Shown here in pieces: positions 1 through 7,629 of a DNA stretch of 25,635 bases (within the stretch, counting starts at the first letter, position 1; the number at the start of each line of letters is the position of its first letter). The translations under genes were made by a program, and so were the position numbers. The notes beneath the pieces were generated by a model that worked only from the letters and a program-made list of their open reading frames with translations, made no database searches and was not told where the DNA came from. Source of the stretch: SLFT01 sp964493075 (GTDB lineage Bacteria > Hydrogenedentota > Hydrogenedentia > Hydrogenedentales > CAITNO01); the NCBI GenBank assembly GCA_964493075.1, contig CAZBNU010000041.1, positions 1 through 25,635 on the forward strand. Direction: 5' to 3'.

Positions 1-1154
1 TTCTGGGCAGTGGCGATCTTGCAGACTATCCGGTAACGCCCTGCGCGTATCCTTCCCGCACTGACCATTACACCATGCGTGCGCTCATCTGGGGCGAGGG
101 GCTGCATGATATCGCCATTACCGGATCCGGCGTTATAGATGGCCAGGGTGCGCTGTTCCACAACAATATTGCAAAGGCTAAAGAAGTCAAAGCAGCAGCA
201 GAACAGTATGAACAGGAGGGCCGTTATATCCCCCATGAGAAATACTTCAACCGGCCCTATCTCATCCGTTTCATCAGTTGTCGAAATGTGCGTGTGGAAG
301 GGGTGACACTTCAGAACTCCGCCATGTGGATGCAGCATTATCTGGATTGTGATTTCATTACGCTGCGCGATCTGAAGGTTTTCAACCACGTCGCCAGAAA
401 CAACGACATGATTGACATTGACGGCTGCAGCAACGTCATCATCAGCGATTGCATCGGGGATACGAGCGATGATGCGCTGACCCTCAAGAGCACCGGCGCG
501 CGCGCCACGGAGCATGTGGTGGTCTCCAACTGCATCCTCAGTTCCCACTGCAACGCCATCAAGGCCGGCACCGAATCGGCGGGCGGGTTCAAGGATATTG
601 CCATCACCAACTGCGTGGTGCGTCCCTCTTCTGCGAAGGAAGTCATTGCAGGCCGTGCGGAGGGGCTTGCCGGGATCGCCCTGGAGATTGTGGACGGCGG
701 CGCACTGGAACGTGTTGCAATCTCCAACATTGTGATTGAAGGCACGACATCGCCGTTGTTCATGCGTCTGGGCAACCGGGCGCGTCCGCCCAAGCCCAGC
801 GACCCAAAGCCGCCCGTCGGCACGTTCCGCGATGTGTCCATCAGCAACATCATCGCAACCGGTGCAAGCATGACAGGCTGTGCTTTCTCCGGCATACCCG
901 GCCATCCCATTGAGAACATCACGCTGTCCAACATCCGCATCCAGTTCGCAGGTGGCGGCCCAGCAGACATTACAGACGTGCCAGAGGTGGAGGGTCAATA
1001 TCCCGAATGCACCATGTTCGGCACTCTGCCCGCGTATGGGTTCTTCATCCGCCACGCAAAGAACGTACGTCTGCGCGACGTGGAACTGACCTGCGCCACA
1101 CCCGACCCGCGTCCGGCAATCGTGACGGAGGATGTTGAGGAATTCCAGCAGTAA
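1..1154 (+). CDS. GH28 polygalacturonase-like glycoside hydrolase (5' partial)
   Basis: The reading frame is open from the first complete codon at position 3, so the gene starts upstream of the window and only its C-terminal ~384 residues are seen; the ATG at 75 is internal. The protein has the repetitive beta-strand texture of a right-handed parallel beta-helix, with many short runs such as ITGSGVIDGQG, NVRVEGVTLQNS and VSNCILSSHCNAIKAG. GH28 catalytic-region landmarks are recognisable: NNDMIDIDG (in place of NTDG), then TSDDALTLKS (the Asp pair), then SSHCNAIKAGTES. GH28 enzymes hydrolyse galacturonan or related pectic or rhamnose-containing chains by inversion; the exact substrate cannot be read from sequence. 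It lies 32 bases before a sugar-binding protein gene, so it probably supplies oligosaccharides to that importer. Family confidence is good, substrate unknown. Confidence 0.85.
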   Translation, partial: LGSGDLADYPVTPCAYPSRTDHYTMRALIWGEGLHDIAITGSGVIDGQGALFHNNIAKAKEVKAAAEQYEQEGRYIPHEKYFNRPYLIRFISCRNVRVEGVTLQNSAMWMQHYLDCDFITLRDLKVFNHVARNNDMIDIDGCSNVIISDCIGDTSDDALTLKSTGARATEHVVVSNCILSSHCNAIKAGTESAGGFKDIAITNCVVRPSSAKEVIAGRAEGLAGIALEIVDGGALERVAISNIVIEGTTSPLFMRLGNRARPPKPSDPKPPVGTFRDVSISNIIATGASMTGCAFSGIPGHPIENITLSNIRIQFAGGGPADITDVPEVEGQYPECTMFGTLPAYGFFIRHAKNVRLRDVELTCATPDPRPAIVTEDVEEFQQ

Positions 1155-1186
1155 TCCGTATAATGGCCTGTGGTTATGGTTAATCC

Positions 1187-2707
1187 ATGGGAAACAATGT
1201 ATTGAATTACTTAAAGATAAAAGGTACTTTGCTTGATGCAATCCTACTCCTGTTGCTTTGTGCTACAGGCGCGGCGTATGGGCAGTCCGCAAACGCTGAA
1301 AAACTGATTCGTGTTGACCTGGGTCAGTACACGCCAGGAACAATCCCCGGCGGCATCGGAGAACCGGTTCAGGAATCACGCAACATTGCCGATGAATGGG
1401 AAGCGGCGCACCCCGGCTGCAAAATCAAGTATCAGCTGATGATCAATACAGGTACCACCGAGGGAGAATGGCTGAAGACACAACTCATCGGAAAGATTGC
1501 TCCGGAAATCGTCAGCATGAATACTGAGGTGGCGTGGCAGGCCATTGACAAGGACTGGTTCGTACCGCTGGATGAGTTTCTTGAACGCCCCAACCCGTAC
1601 ATCCCCGGTAACACCCGCTGGATGGATTCTTTTGCGAACCAGGCATTGACCAATTCGAAACGCGCCCCGAACGGGAAACTCTATTGCATTACCTATGACA
1701 TCGTAGAAACGGGCTTATACTACAACATGACGCTCCTGAAGGATCTGGGCATCACCAAACATCCTAAGACGTGGTGTGAAATGCTGGATACATTCAAGAT
1801 CATCAAGGACGCCGGGTACACGCCCATGACCTCCCAGTTGAATCTGGCATCGGACTGGGGGCAGGACATTATCTTTGAGATGATCTATCACGATCTGTTG
1901 CCGTTATTGGATCCCATCCCATCACCCCCGGACATCCGCGATTATCAGGTGCATTTTCTTGATCCGCAGGAAGGTGGCTTCCTGTTCACCAAGGGCTTCT
2001 TCTCCAGCCGCGACCCACGCTGGCGCGAGGTGAACCGATTGGTGAAGGAATGGCGGCAGTATTGGGCGCGGGAACTCAAGTTCAGCGATCCGTTGCGCCT
2101 GTTTTTTACGGAACGGCTGGCCGTGCTTTGGGATGGTTCCTGGACCATCCGCCGCCTTGCCAAGGACCCCTACATCAACTTCGAGTGGGACATCGGCTAT
2201 GTCCCCGCAATTACACAGGAGACAAGCAAATATGCCGTGGGCAGTCCCGCCACGCTCATCGGCGGCGCTGGCACGCAAATCCACATCACCAACAGCGCCG
2301 TATACAACAATACGCTGGAGGAGTGCGTGGACTTCCTGATGTTCCTTACTGCGCCGCAAAACGTGGAGCGCATCACGAAAGAAGCGCTCATATTCATGCC
2401 CAATGTGAAAGGCGTTGCAATGGATGAACGTCTCACACCCTTCGCAGAAATCTTCCAGCGCAAGAGCTGCGCCATCCAATGGATGGAAGCCATGGACCCG
2501 GAGTTCAAGAAGGTATGGCGGCGCTGGCTTGATTACTATCTCGAAGACGGCTTCGGTCTGGACGAATATCTGAAGATACTGGACGAAAACTTTGCCGCCT
2601 GGGTCAAGTATCATGAGAACGATGCCGCGTGGGACTTCACAGAAATGGAAGCCACCTGGCAAACGCGCAAGGAGGTTCTGATCCGTGAACTCGACCCGAT
2701 TGAATAA
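1187..2707 (+). CDS. ABC sugar transporter, extracellular solute-binding protein (family 1)
   Basis: This 506-residue protein has a hydrophobic signal segment at about residues 13-33 (LLDAILLLLLCATGAAYG) and then a mature region typical of family 1 (MalE/UgpB-type) binding proteins: an early segment of the type NIADEWEAAHPGCKIKY, a YDIVETGLYYNMTLLKDLGI segment (model-building lobe contact region), and FTERLAVLWDGSWTIRRL. It should bind a mono- or oligosaccharide in the periplasm and deliver it to the two permeases encoded downstream. It starts 32 bases after the GH28 gene, so co-transcription is likely. The Shine-Dalgarno sequence before the ATG at 1187 is weak. A strong inverted repeat separates it from the permease genes. 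The substrate is not determined, but the GH28 neighbour points to a pectin-derived sugar. Confidence 0.88.
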   Translation: MGNNVLNYLKIKGTLLDAILLLLLCATGAAYGQSANAEKLIRVDLGQYTPGTIPGGIGEPVQESRNIADEWEAAHPGCKIKYQLMINTGTTEGEWLKTQLIGKIAPEIVSMNTEVAWQAIDKDWFVPLDEFLERPNPYIPGNTRWMDSFANQALTNSKRAPNGKLYCITYDIVETGLYYNMTLLKDLGITKHPKTWCEMLDTFKIIKDAGYTPMTSQLNLASDWGQDIIFEMIYHDLLPLLDPIPSPPDIRDYQVHFLDPQEGGFLFTKGFFSSRDPRWREVNRLVKEWRQYWARELKFSDPLRLFFTERLAVLWDGSWTIRRLAKDPYINFEWDIGYVPAITQETSKYAVGSPATLIGGAGTQIHITNSAVYNNTLEECVDFLMFLTAPQNVERITKEALIFMPNVKGVAMDERLTPFAEIFQRKSCAIQWMEAMDPEFKKVWRRWLDYYLEDGFGLDEYLKILDENFAAWVKYHENDAAWDFTEMEATWQTRKEVLIRELDPIE

Positions 2708-2710
2708 AAA

Positions 2711-2809
2711 TTGAATTGTAGGGTGGGTGAAGCGGATGCGGAACCCACCATTTGTTATACGAGAAATTCTGGTGGGTTCCTCGTTTGCTTCACCCACCCT
2801 ACAATTCAA
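2711..2809. repeat. Pair of inverted REP-like repeats (BIME-like)
   Basis: Two 40-base arms (2711-2750 and 2770-2809) face each other across a 19-base spacer. Both arms, read outward-in, begin TTGAATTGTAGGGTGGGTGA, and both end GAACCCACCA; only about 5-7 central positions differ. Each arm also folds on itself through GGTGGGT and ACCCACC. A single related arm occurs at 17092-17130. The pair fills the space between the solute-binding protein stop and the small HicB-like gene, so the transcript would carry a very stable stem there. No T-run follows, so this is not a classical intrinsic terminator. The arrangement resembles the REP elements between malE and malF of Escherichia coli, which stabilise the upstream mRNA. 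Confidence 0.85.
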
Positions 2810-2859
2810 AGTTGTAGTTAATGATAAACGGGTGACAAGAATGTACAAGGACAGCAAAC

Positions 2860-3093
2860 GTGTCTTTTAAGAACTCAATAAAAGCCATCGTGCGATCAGG
2901 AGATGAATCAGGGTATGTAGCGGAGTGTATCGAGATACCCGTAGTCACTCAGGGCGCTACCCTGGATGGGACCATCGCCAATTTACACGAGGCAGTATCT
3001 CTTTATCTCGAAGATGAGGATTTGAACGCACTGGGCTTGGCTGCCGATCCAACTATCGTAATCACCACGGAACCGGAGACAGCAAATGGATAG
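2860..3093 (+). CDS. Orphan HicB-like (UPF0150) small protein
   Basis: This 77-residue protein begins at a GTG with AAGGA eight bases upstream. It matches the HicB-type partial RNase H fold seen in HicB antitoxins: a first strand (KNSIKAIVRS), then GYVAECIEIPVVTQGATLDGTIANLHEAVSLYLE split over two strands and a helix. This is the characteristic order of a GYVAEC turn, a TQG turn and an N-hEAv-LYLE helix. Established HicB antitoxins inhibit HicA mRNA interferases. No HicA-like gene (about 60-80 residues, with the GSH motif) is adjacent, and there is no room for one. No DNA-binding domain follows. Its stop overlaps the permease start by 8 bases (ATGGATAG), so it is translationally coupled to the transporter. 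Its role there is unknown. Confidence 0.72.
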   Translation: MSFKNSIKAIVRSGDESGYVAECIEIPVVTQGATLDGTIANLHEAVSLYLEDEDLNALGLAADPTIVITTEPETANG

Positions 3094-4003
3094 CCGACAT
3101 CGCAAGAACCGCCCGTCAGGGCAGCCGCCGCTGTGGCTCATCTATCTGATGCTGCTGGGGCCGGTTGCGCTGTTGGTGATTTTCTGTTACATTCCGGCGA
3201 TATCGGCGCTGGGCCATGCCTTCACCCACTGGGATCCCGGGAAGCCTGCCGTGTGGGCAGGGTTGAGCAATTTCCGGGAATTGTTTCACGATCCCATTTT
3301 CCTGAAGTCCCTATCGAACCTTTTCCGATTGGGGTTGTTCGTGTTCATCGTCAACCTTACCATACCGTTCATCGTGGCGGAGATGATTTTTCATTTGCGG
3401 TCGGAGCGGTGGAGTTATGCGGCCCGTGTCGCCCTGGTGCTGCCCCTGATTGTGCCGGGTGTGGTGATCTTCATGCTCTGGCAATACATCTATTCCGATG
3501 CAGGCATTGTTACCGCTCTACTTGAGAGTCTGGGGCTGCATAACTGGATTTACGGCTGGCTCTCGAATCCCAAGACAGCATTGTGGGCCGTTGCCTGTGT
3601 TGGTTTTCCCTTTGCTCACGGCTTCAATGTGCTCATCTACTACGCTGGTCTCGCCAACATCCCGCAGAGCATTCTCGAAGCCGCAGAGGTGGACGGTTTG
3701 AGCGCATTCGGAAAAATCATGCGCCTCCATCTGCCGTTGATTCTCAGTCAGTTCCGGCTGCTCACCATTATCACAGTCATCGGCATCGTAAACGGGTTTG
3801 AATCGGTGTATATCCTCACCCGCGACGGCGGCCCCGGCTACGAGACCATGGTGCCCGGCCTATACATGTTTCTCAACGGTTTCGTGTTCGAGCGCATGGG
3901 CTATGCCGCCGCCATCGGGCTGCTGATGCTGCTTTTCCTGTTGACCTTTACCGTTCTCTTCAACCGCCTGATTCGGACAGATGACTATGAACCTGAAACC
4001 TGA
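3086..4003 (+). CDS. ABC sugar transporter permease, MalF/UgpA type
   Basis: This 305-residue integral membrane protein has about six hydrophobic segments, beginning at residues 15-40 (LWLIYLMLLGPVALLVIFCY). The cytoplasmic EAA loop is clear: ILEAAEVDGLSAFGKIMRLH then LPLI, which couples to the transport ATPase. It is the MalF/UgpA/LacF-like half of a carbohydrate uptake type 1 (CUT1) importer. The start overlaps the HicB-like gene by 8 bases, and the stop lies 23 bases inside the next permease gene, so translation of the three is coupled. The partner binding protein is encoded at 1187-2707. No ATPase is encoded nearby. Confidence 0.9.
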   Translation: MDSRHRKNRPSGQPPLWLIYLMLLGPVALLVIFCYIPAISALGHAFTHWDPGKPAVWAGLSNFRELFHDPIFLKSLSNLFRLGLFVFIVNLTIPFIVAEMIFHLRSERWSYAARVALVLPLIVPGVVIFMLWQYIYSDAGIVTALLESLGLHNWIYGWLSNPKTALWAVACVGFPFAHGFNVLIYYAGLANIPQSILEAAEVDGLSAFGKIMRLHLPLILSQFRLLTIITVIGIVNGFESVYILTRDGGPGYETMVPGLYMFLNGFVFERMGYAAAIGLLMLLFLLTFTVLFNRLIRTDDYEPET

Positions 4004-4880
4004 CAGGGATGATGTTATAAAATCCGCGCCTGTACTACGCGCCGTTGGAAGCGGCCGCCTGCGACGCATCGGTGTGTGGGGCGCGGTATGGCGGACGGGT
4101 CTGTTGCTCATCCTGCTGATGACCTTCTTCCCCTTCCTCTTTCTGGTCATCACCTCGCTGAAAGATACCTACCAGTTTTACCATTCCTTCTGGCTGCCTA
4201 CCTGGCCGCTGGCATGGGACAACTACAGTCGTGCGTTCATGGAACTCAAGGGCTTCATATTCAACAGCATCTTTGTCACCGGGGCAAGCGTTTTCGGCAT
4301 CCTCGTCTGCTCCACCATAACGGGGTTCCTCTTTGCGCGGTGCAGTTTCCCCGGACGTGAAGTTATCTATTACCTCATGCTCGCCATGCTCATGGTTCCC
4401 GGTGTGCTCATGCTGATCCCGCAATTTGTGTGGGTGCAGCAACTCGGGCTGCTGAACACCTATTCCGTGATGATCCTCCCCTACATTGCGGGCATGCAGG
4501 TGCTGGGCATGTTTCTGTTGCGCAGTTTCTTTTCCCAGATTGACCAGGCCCTTTTCGAGTCCGCCCAGATTGATGGTGCAGGCGTTTTCCGCCAGATTTG
4601 GTACATTGCGCTGCCCCTGTCCAAGCCTATCCTGGGGGTAGTCGCCATCATGAGCGCCCTGGGCGTGTGGAACAGTTTCCTGTGGCCGCTGGTCACGGTT
4701 TCGGACGAAGGGGTCATGGTGCTTACCGTGGGTATGCTCCGCTATACAGGCCGCATTGCCAACCAGTACGGCCTCATGTTTGCCGGCTACGTAATCTCCT
4801 CCATTCCGCTGGGCATTCTGTTCGTGCTTTTCACACGCGCCTTCATGAAGGGCATCACCAGCGGCGCACTTAAAGCGTAG
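3981..4880 (+). CDS. ABC sugar transporter permease, MalG/UgpE type
   Basis: This 299-residue membrane protein has six predicted transmembrane stretches, the first at about residues 33-55 (TGLLLILLMTFFPFLFLVIT). Its EAA-type loop reads ALFESAQIDGAGVFRQIWYI then ALPLSKP, as in MalG/UgpE/LacG-type CUT1 permeases. The start at 3981 overlaps the upstream permease by 23 bases; a second in-frame ATG at 3987 would also serve. It should form the heteromeric membrane channel with the preceding permease. It is the last gene of the operon and converges on ftsW, whose stop lies only 32 bases away; I see no convincing intrinsic terminator between them. Confidence 0.9.
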   Translation: MTMNLKPDRDDVIKSAPVLRAVGSGRLRRIGVWGAVWRTGLLLILLMTFFPFLFLVITSLKDTYQFYHSFWLPTWPLAWDNYSRAFMELKGFIFNSIFVTGASVFGILVCSTITGFLFARCSFPGREVIYYLMLAMLMVPGVLMLIPQFVWVQQLGLLNTYSVMILPYIAGMQVLGMFLLRSFFSQIDQALFESAQIDGAGVFRQIWYIALPLSKPILGVVAIMSALGVWNSFLWPLVTVSDEGVMVLTVGMLRYTGRIANQYGLMFAGYVISSIPLGILFVLFTRAFMKGITSGALKA

Positions 4881-4912
4881 GGCAACTCAGTCCAGCGTTC
4901 CCCGTAAATACT

Positions 4913-6067
4913 TTACGCCACCTTTGCGGCGGGGCGCGCCGGCTTTCGCGCGGGAGTCAGCGTCTTTTGCGTTTTGCGTTGAGGTTGTCGCTCGTGAGAT
5001 TGCACCCCTACATTTACAAGCACGCCCATCATGCTTAAACTCACAATCAATGCGCTGCCGCCATAACTGACGAAAGGAAGGGGCAGCCCTTTGGTGGGCA
5101 ACATACCCAGTGTAACCGCCATGATGAACAACGCCTGTCCGACGATAAGCGAGGTAATGCCGGTTGCGAGGAGTGTACCGAATAGATCGGGGGCGTTCTC
5201 GGCAATTCTAAAGGCCGCATAAATAATCAGCGCAAAAAATGCGAGCGTCAGCATTGTGCCCACAAATCCGAATTCCTCTCCGATTACGGCATAAACAAAA
5301 TCCGTGTGCGCCGCAGGCAGGTAGCCCAGTTTTTGTTCGCCCGCGCCTGCGCCGCGCCCCCAGAAGCCGCCCTGTGCGAAGGCGGACAGGGACTGAATCA
5401 ATTGATAGCCCGTATTTTCTCGGTCGCTCCAGGGGTCCAGAAAGGCGCGCATACGGTCCATACGATAACCGGAAGACATAATCAGCGGGATAATGCCTGC
5501 CACTGGCAGGGCGGCACTGCCTATGAGATACAGTTTCCGGGCACCCGCCACCCAGACCATGATAAACGTGGTTGCCAGCATAACCATGGGAATACCCAGG
5601 TCCTTTTGCGCGACCACAATGGCCACGAACACCCCTGCAATGCTGAACGGCATGATAAACCCCGTAGCCAATCCTTTGATTTTGTCCTGGTACTGGGTTA
5701 AACGAACGGCAAGGAGCAGCACCAGAGCGAACTTGGCGAGTTCGCTGGGCTGGAAACTAATGAAGCGCCACCCGATCCACCGGGAAGCCCCGCCCATGGT
5801 AAGCCGGAAGCCCGGAACAAAGGTCAACGCCAGCAGGAACAGGGTTCCCAGCACAATATACCGCAACATAAACGGTGCGCCAAGATAGTGGTAGTCAAAG
5901 CGGGACATCACCAAAAAGCCTGTGAAGCCCACGCATAAATATACCAGATGCTTAATATAGAGCATGGCCTCGGGATTGCGCAATGCGCCAACGCTGTAAA
6001 CCATAAGTAATCCTGTTGACATGAGAACGACCATGGCGATGATAAGAATGGTGGTTTCGCGTTTCAT
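4913..6067 (-). CDS. ftsW: Septal peptidoglycan glycosyltransferase FtsW (SEDS family)
   Basis: This 384-residue polytopic protein of the SEDS family (FtsW/RodA/SpoVE) polymerises lipid II during septation in complex with the class B PBP FtsI. Recognisable elements are LLMVYSVGA in the first membrane segment, GGASRWIGWRFISFQPSELA before a long segment (the conserved W-hxh-QPSE-KxA region), HTDFVYAVIGEEFGFVG (the loop with the catalytically important Asp), and KGLPLPFVSYGGS near the C-terminus, which is the FtsW-type signature. The basic, proline-rich tail (RKTQKTLTPARKPARPA) is cytoplasmic. Its ATG overlaps the murD stop by four bases (ATGA). It is the last gene of this dcw operon; murG does not follow. 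Confidence 0.94.
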   Translation of the reverse strand: MKRETTILIIAMVVLMSTGLLMVYSVGALRNPEAMLYIKHLVYLCVGFTGFLVMSRFDYHYLGAPFMLRYIVLGTLFLLALTFVPGFRLTMGGASRWIGWRFISFQPSELAKFALVLLLAVRLTQYQDKIKGLATGFIMPFSIAGVFVAIVVAQKDLGIPMVMLATTFIMVWVAGARKLYLIGSAALPVAGIIPLIMSSGYRMDRMRAFLDPWSDRENTGYQLIQSLSAFAQGGFWGRGAGAGEQKLGYLPAAHTDFVYAVIGEEFGFVGTMLTLAFFALIIYAAFRIAENAPDLFGTLLATGITSLIVGQALFIMAVTLGMLPTKGLPLPFVSYGGSALIVSLSMMGVLVNVGVQSHERQPQRKTQKTLTPARKPARPAAKVA

Positions 6068-7589
6068 GAGTGAGTCTCCTTATGTCCTGCTTCTTCGCAG
6101 GTCAGTAGCCGCAGGCAATCTTTGTAGTCGCGGCCCCTGGCTTCAAAGTTATCGTACATGTCAAAACTGGCGCAGGCCGGTGAAAGGAGTACCACATCAC
6201 CGGGAGCGGCAGCCGCACGCGCCCGCCTTACGGCATCTATCATCGAGGCGGCCTGTTGTGCAGGCACCTCTTTTCCATAGGCGGCCATGATAAGGGCAGC
6301 ATCTTCACCAAAAGTGACCAGATGCTTCACGCGATCCCGCACAAGGGAACACAGCGGCGTATAATCGCTCCCCTTACCCCTGCCGCCGGCAAGCAACACA
6401 ATGGGCTGGCTAAAGCTTTCAAGGGCAACACGCAGGCTGTCCAGGTTTGTTGATTTTGAATCATTGTAGTAGTCCACACCGTCCAGACACATCACATGTT
6501 CGATGCGGTGTTCTACCCCCTTGAAAGCGCGCAATCCGCTTAGTGTTTTTGCNNNNNNNNNNNNNNNNNNNNNNNNNNNNNNNNNNNNNNNNNNNNNNNN
6601 NNNNNNNNNNNNNNNNNNNNNNNNNNNNNNNNNNNNNNNNNNNNNNNNNNNNGTTCGATGCGGTGTTCTACCCCCTTGAAAGCGCGCAATCCGCTTAGTG
6701 TTTTTGCCTCATCAAAACCACCGGCACGCATGACCGCCAACGCGGCAAGCACATTGGCCAGGTTATGTTTTCCGGGAAGTGGATTGTCCGCACAGGACGC
6801 TACCGTCTGATCGCCATAATAGATGTGGCTTCCGTCTGTAAAGAATGTGTTTTCTCCTGCGCTGTTCATACTGAAAAGGAACGGTCGCACCCCTTCAGGA
6901 GTCTGCATACCGGACACCAAAGGATCATCCGCATTGCGTATGGCGGCATCACCCCGGGTCTGACGCATGAAAATGCGCTCCTTGACAACGGCATAGTGTT
7001 CAAGCGAGCCGTGCCTGCTGAGATGATCAGGCGTAATATTCAATATGCAGGCAATACAAGGGTGAAATTCTTCCACTGTCTCCAGTTGATAGCTGCTGAC
7101 CTCCAGCACCACCCAGTCCGGCTGACGCTCCTCCTGCACCACCTGCGACAGGGGCGTGTCGTTGTTGCCCGCAAGCGCCACCGAATGGCCGCAGGCGGCA
7201 ATCATATCGCGAAGTAATGTGGTCACGGTCGTTTTGCCATTGGTGCCGGTAACCGCAATCGCCTTTGCCGTACAGAAGCGCCACGCCAGTTCAAGTTCGC
7301 CCAGTATGGGCACACCTCGAAGACGCGCCTGTTCCACAAGCGGCGCGGTAAGGGGCACCCCGGGACTCAGCACAATGAGATCGGCCTTTTCACAGGCACT
7401 CTCCGAATGGCCGCCCGTTTCACAGGGAATATGAAGTTGTGTGCAGGCATCGCGCCACCGATCCAAGGCACGGTTATTGCCCACCTCCGTGATGAACGGA
7501 CGTGCGCCATGGCGCAGCACTAATTGCGCTGCCGCTACAGAGGACCGGCCCAACCCGACCAGCGTCACTTTTTTATCAACAAGATTCAT
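6064..7589 (-). CDS. murD: UDP-N-acetylmuramoylalanine--D-glutamate ligase MurD (interrupted by an assembly gap)
   Basis: MurD adds D-glutamate to UDP-MurNAc-L-Ala in the cytoplasm. Visible elements are the N-terminal Rossmann segment VTLVGLGRSS, the ATP-binding GTNGKTT (residues 115-121), NITPDHLSRHGSLEHY, the domain 3 region YYNDSKSTNLDSL, and a C-terminal LLSPACASFDMYDNFEARG. The reading frame is broken by 100 Ns at 6553-6652. The 55 bases before the gap (6498-6552) are repeated exactly after it (6653-6707). Removing one copy plus the Ns (155 bases) restores one frame of 456 residues, the normal MurD size, so the gene is intact in the organism. I chose the ATG at 7589, preceded by AGGAAAAGAAG; an upstream GTG/ATG extension to 7625 adds 12 unlikely residues. 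It overlaps ftsW by four bases. Confidence 0.92.
6498..6707. other. Assembly gap (100 N) flanked by a duplicated 55-base contig end
   Basis: Positions 6553-6652 are exactly 100 Ns. The 55 bases at 6498-6552 (beginning GTTCGATGCGG and ending GTGTTTTTGC) are identical to 6653-6707. An exact 55-base overlap is the footprint of two de Bruijn graph contigs built with k=55 and then joined by a fixed-size gap instead of being merged. Collapsing the overlap repairs murD in frame, which supports the interpretation strongly. Confidence 0.95.
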
Positions 7590-7629
7590 ACTTAACTTCT
7601 TTTCCTGTGCAGGGTAATCCCGCACGCTC

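Noticed and set aside
2711..2809. Intrinsic terminator after the binding-protein gene
   Set aside because: The stem is strong, but no T-run follows and homologous arms occur elsewhere, so a REP-like repeat is the better reading.
1922..2857. 311-residue open frame on the minus strand opposite the binding-protein gene
   Set aside because: It lies antisense to a well-supported gene and runs through the inverted repeats; the translation has no recognisable domain. It is a shadow of codon bias.
2810..2859. Possible hicA remnant before the HicB-like gene
   Set aside because: Only 50 bases lie between the repeat and the gene, and no HicA-like residues are readable in any frame.
6498..6707. True tandem duplication or mobile insertion in murD
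   Set aside because: The exact 55-base copy at both gap edges and a round 100-N gap fit an assembly join; collapsing it restores the frame exactly.
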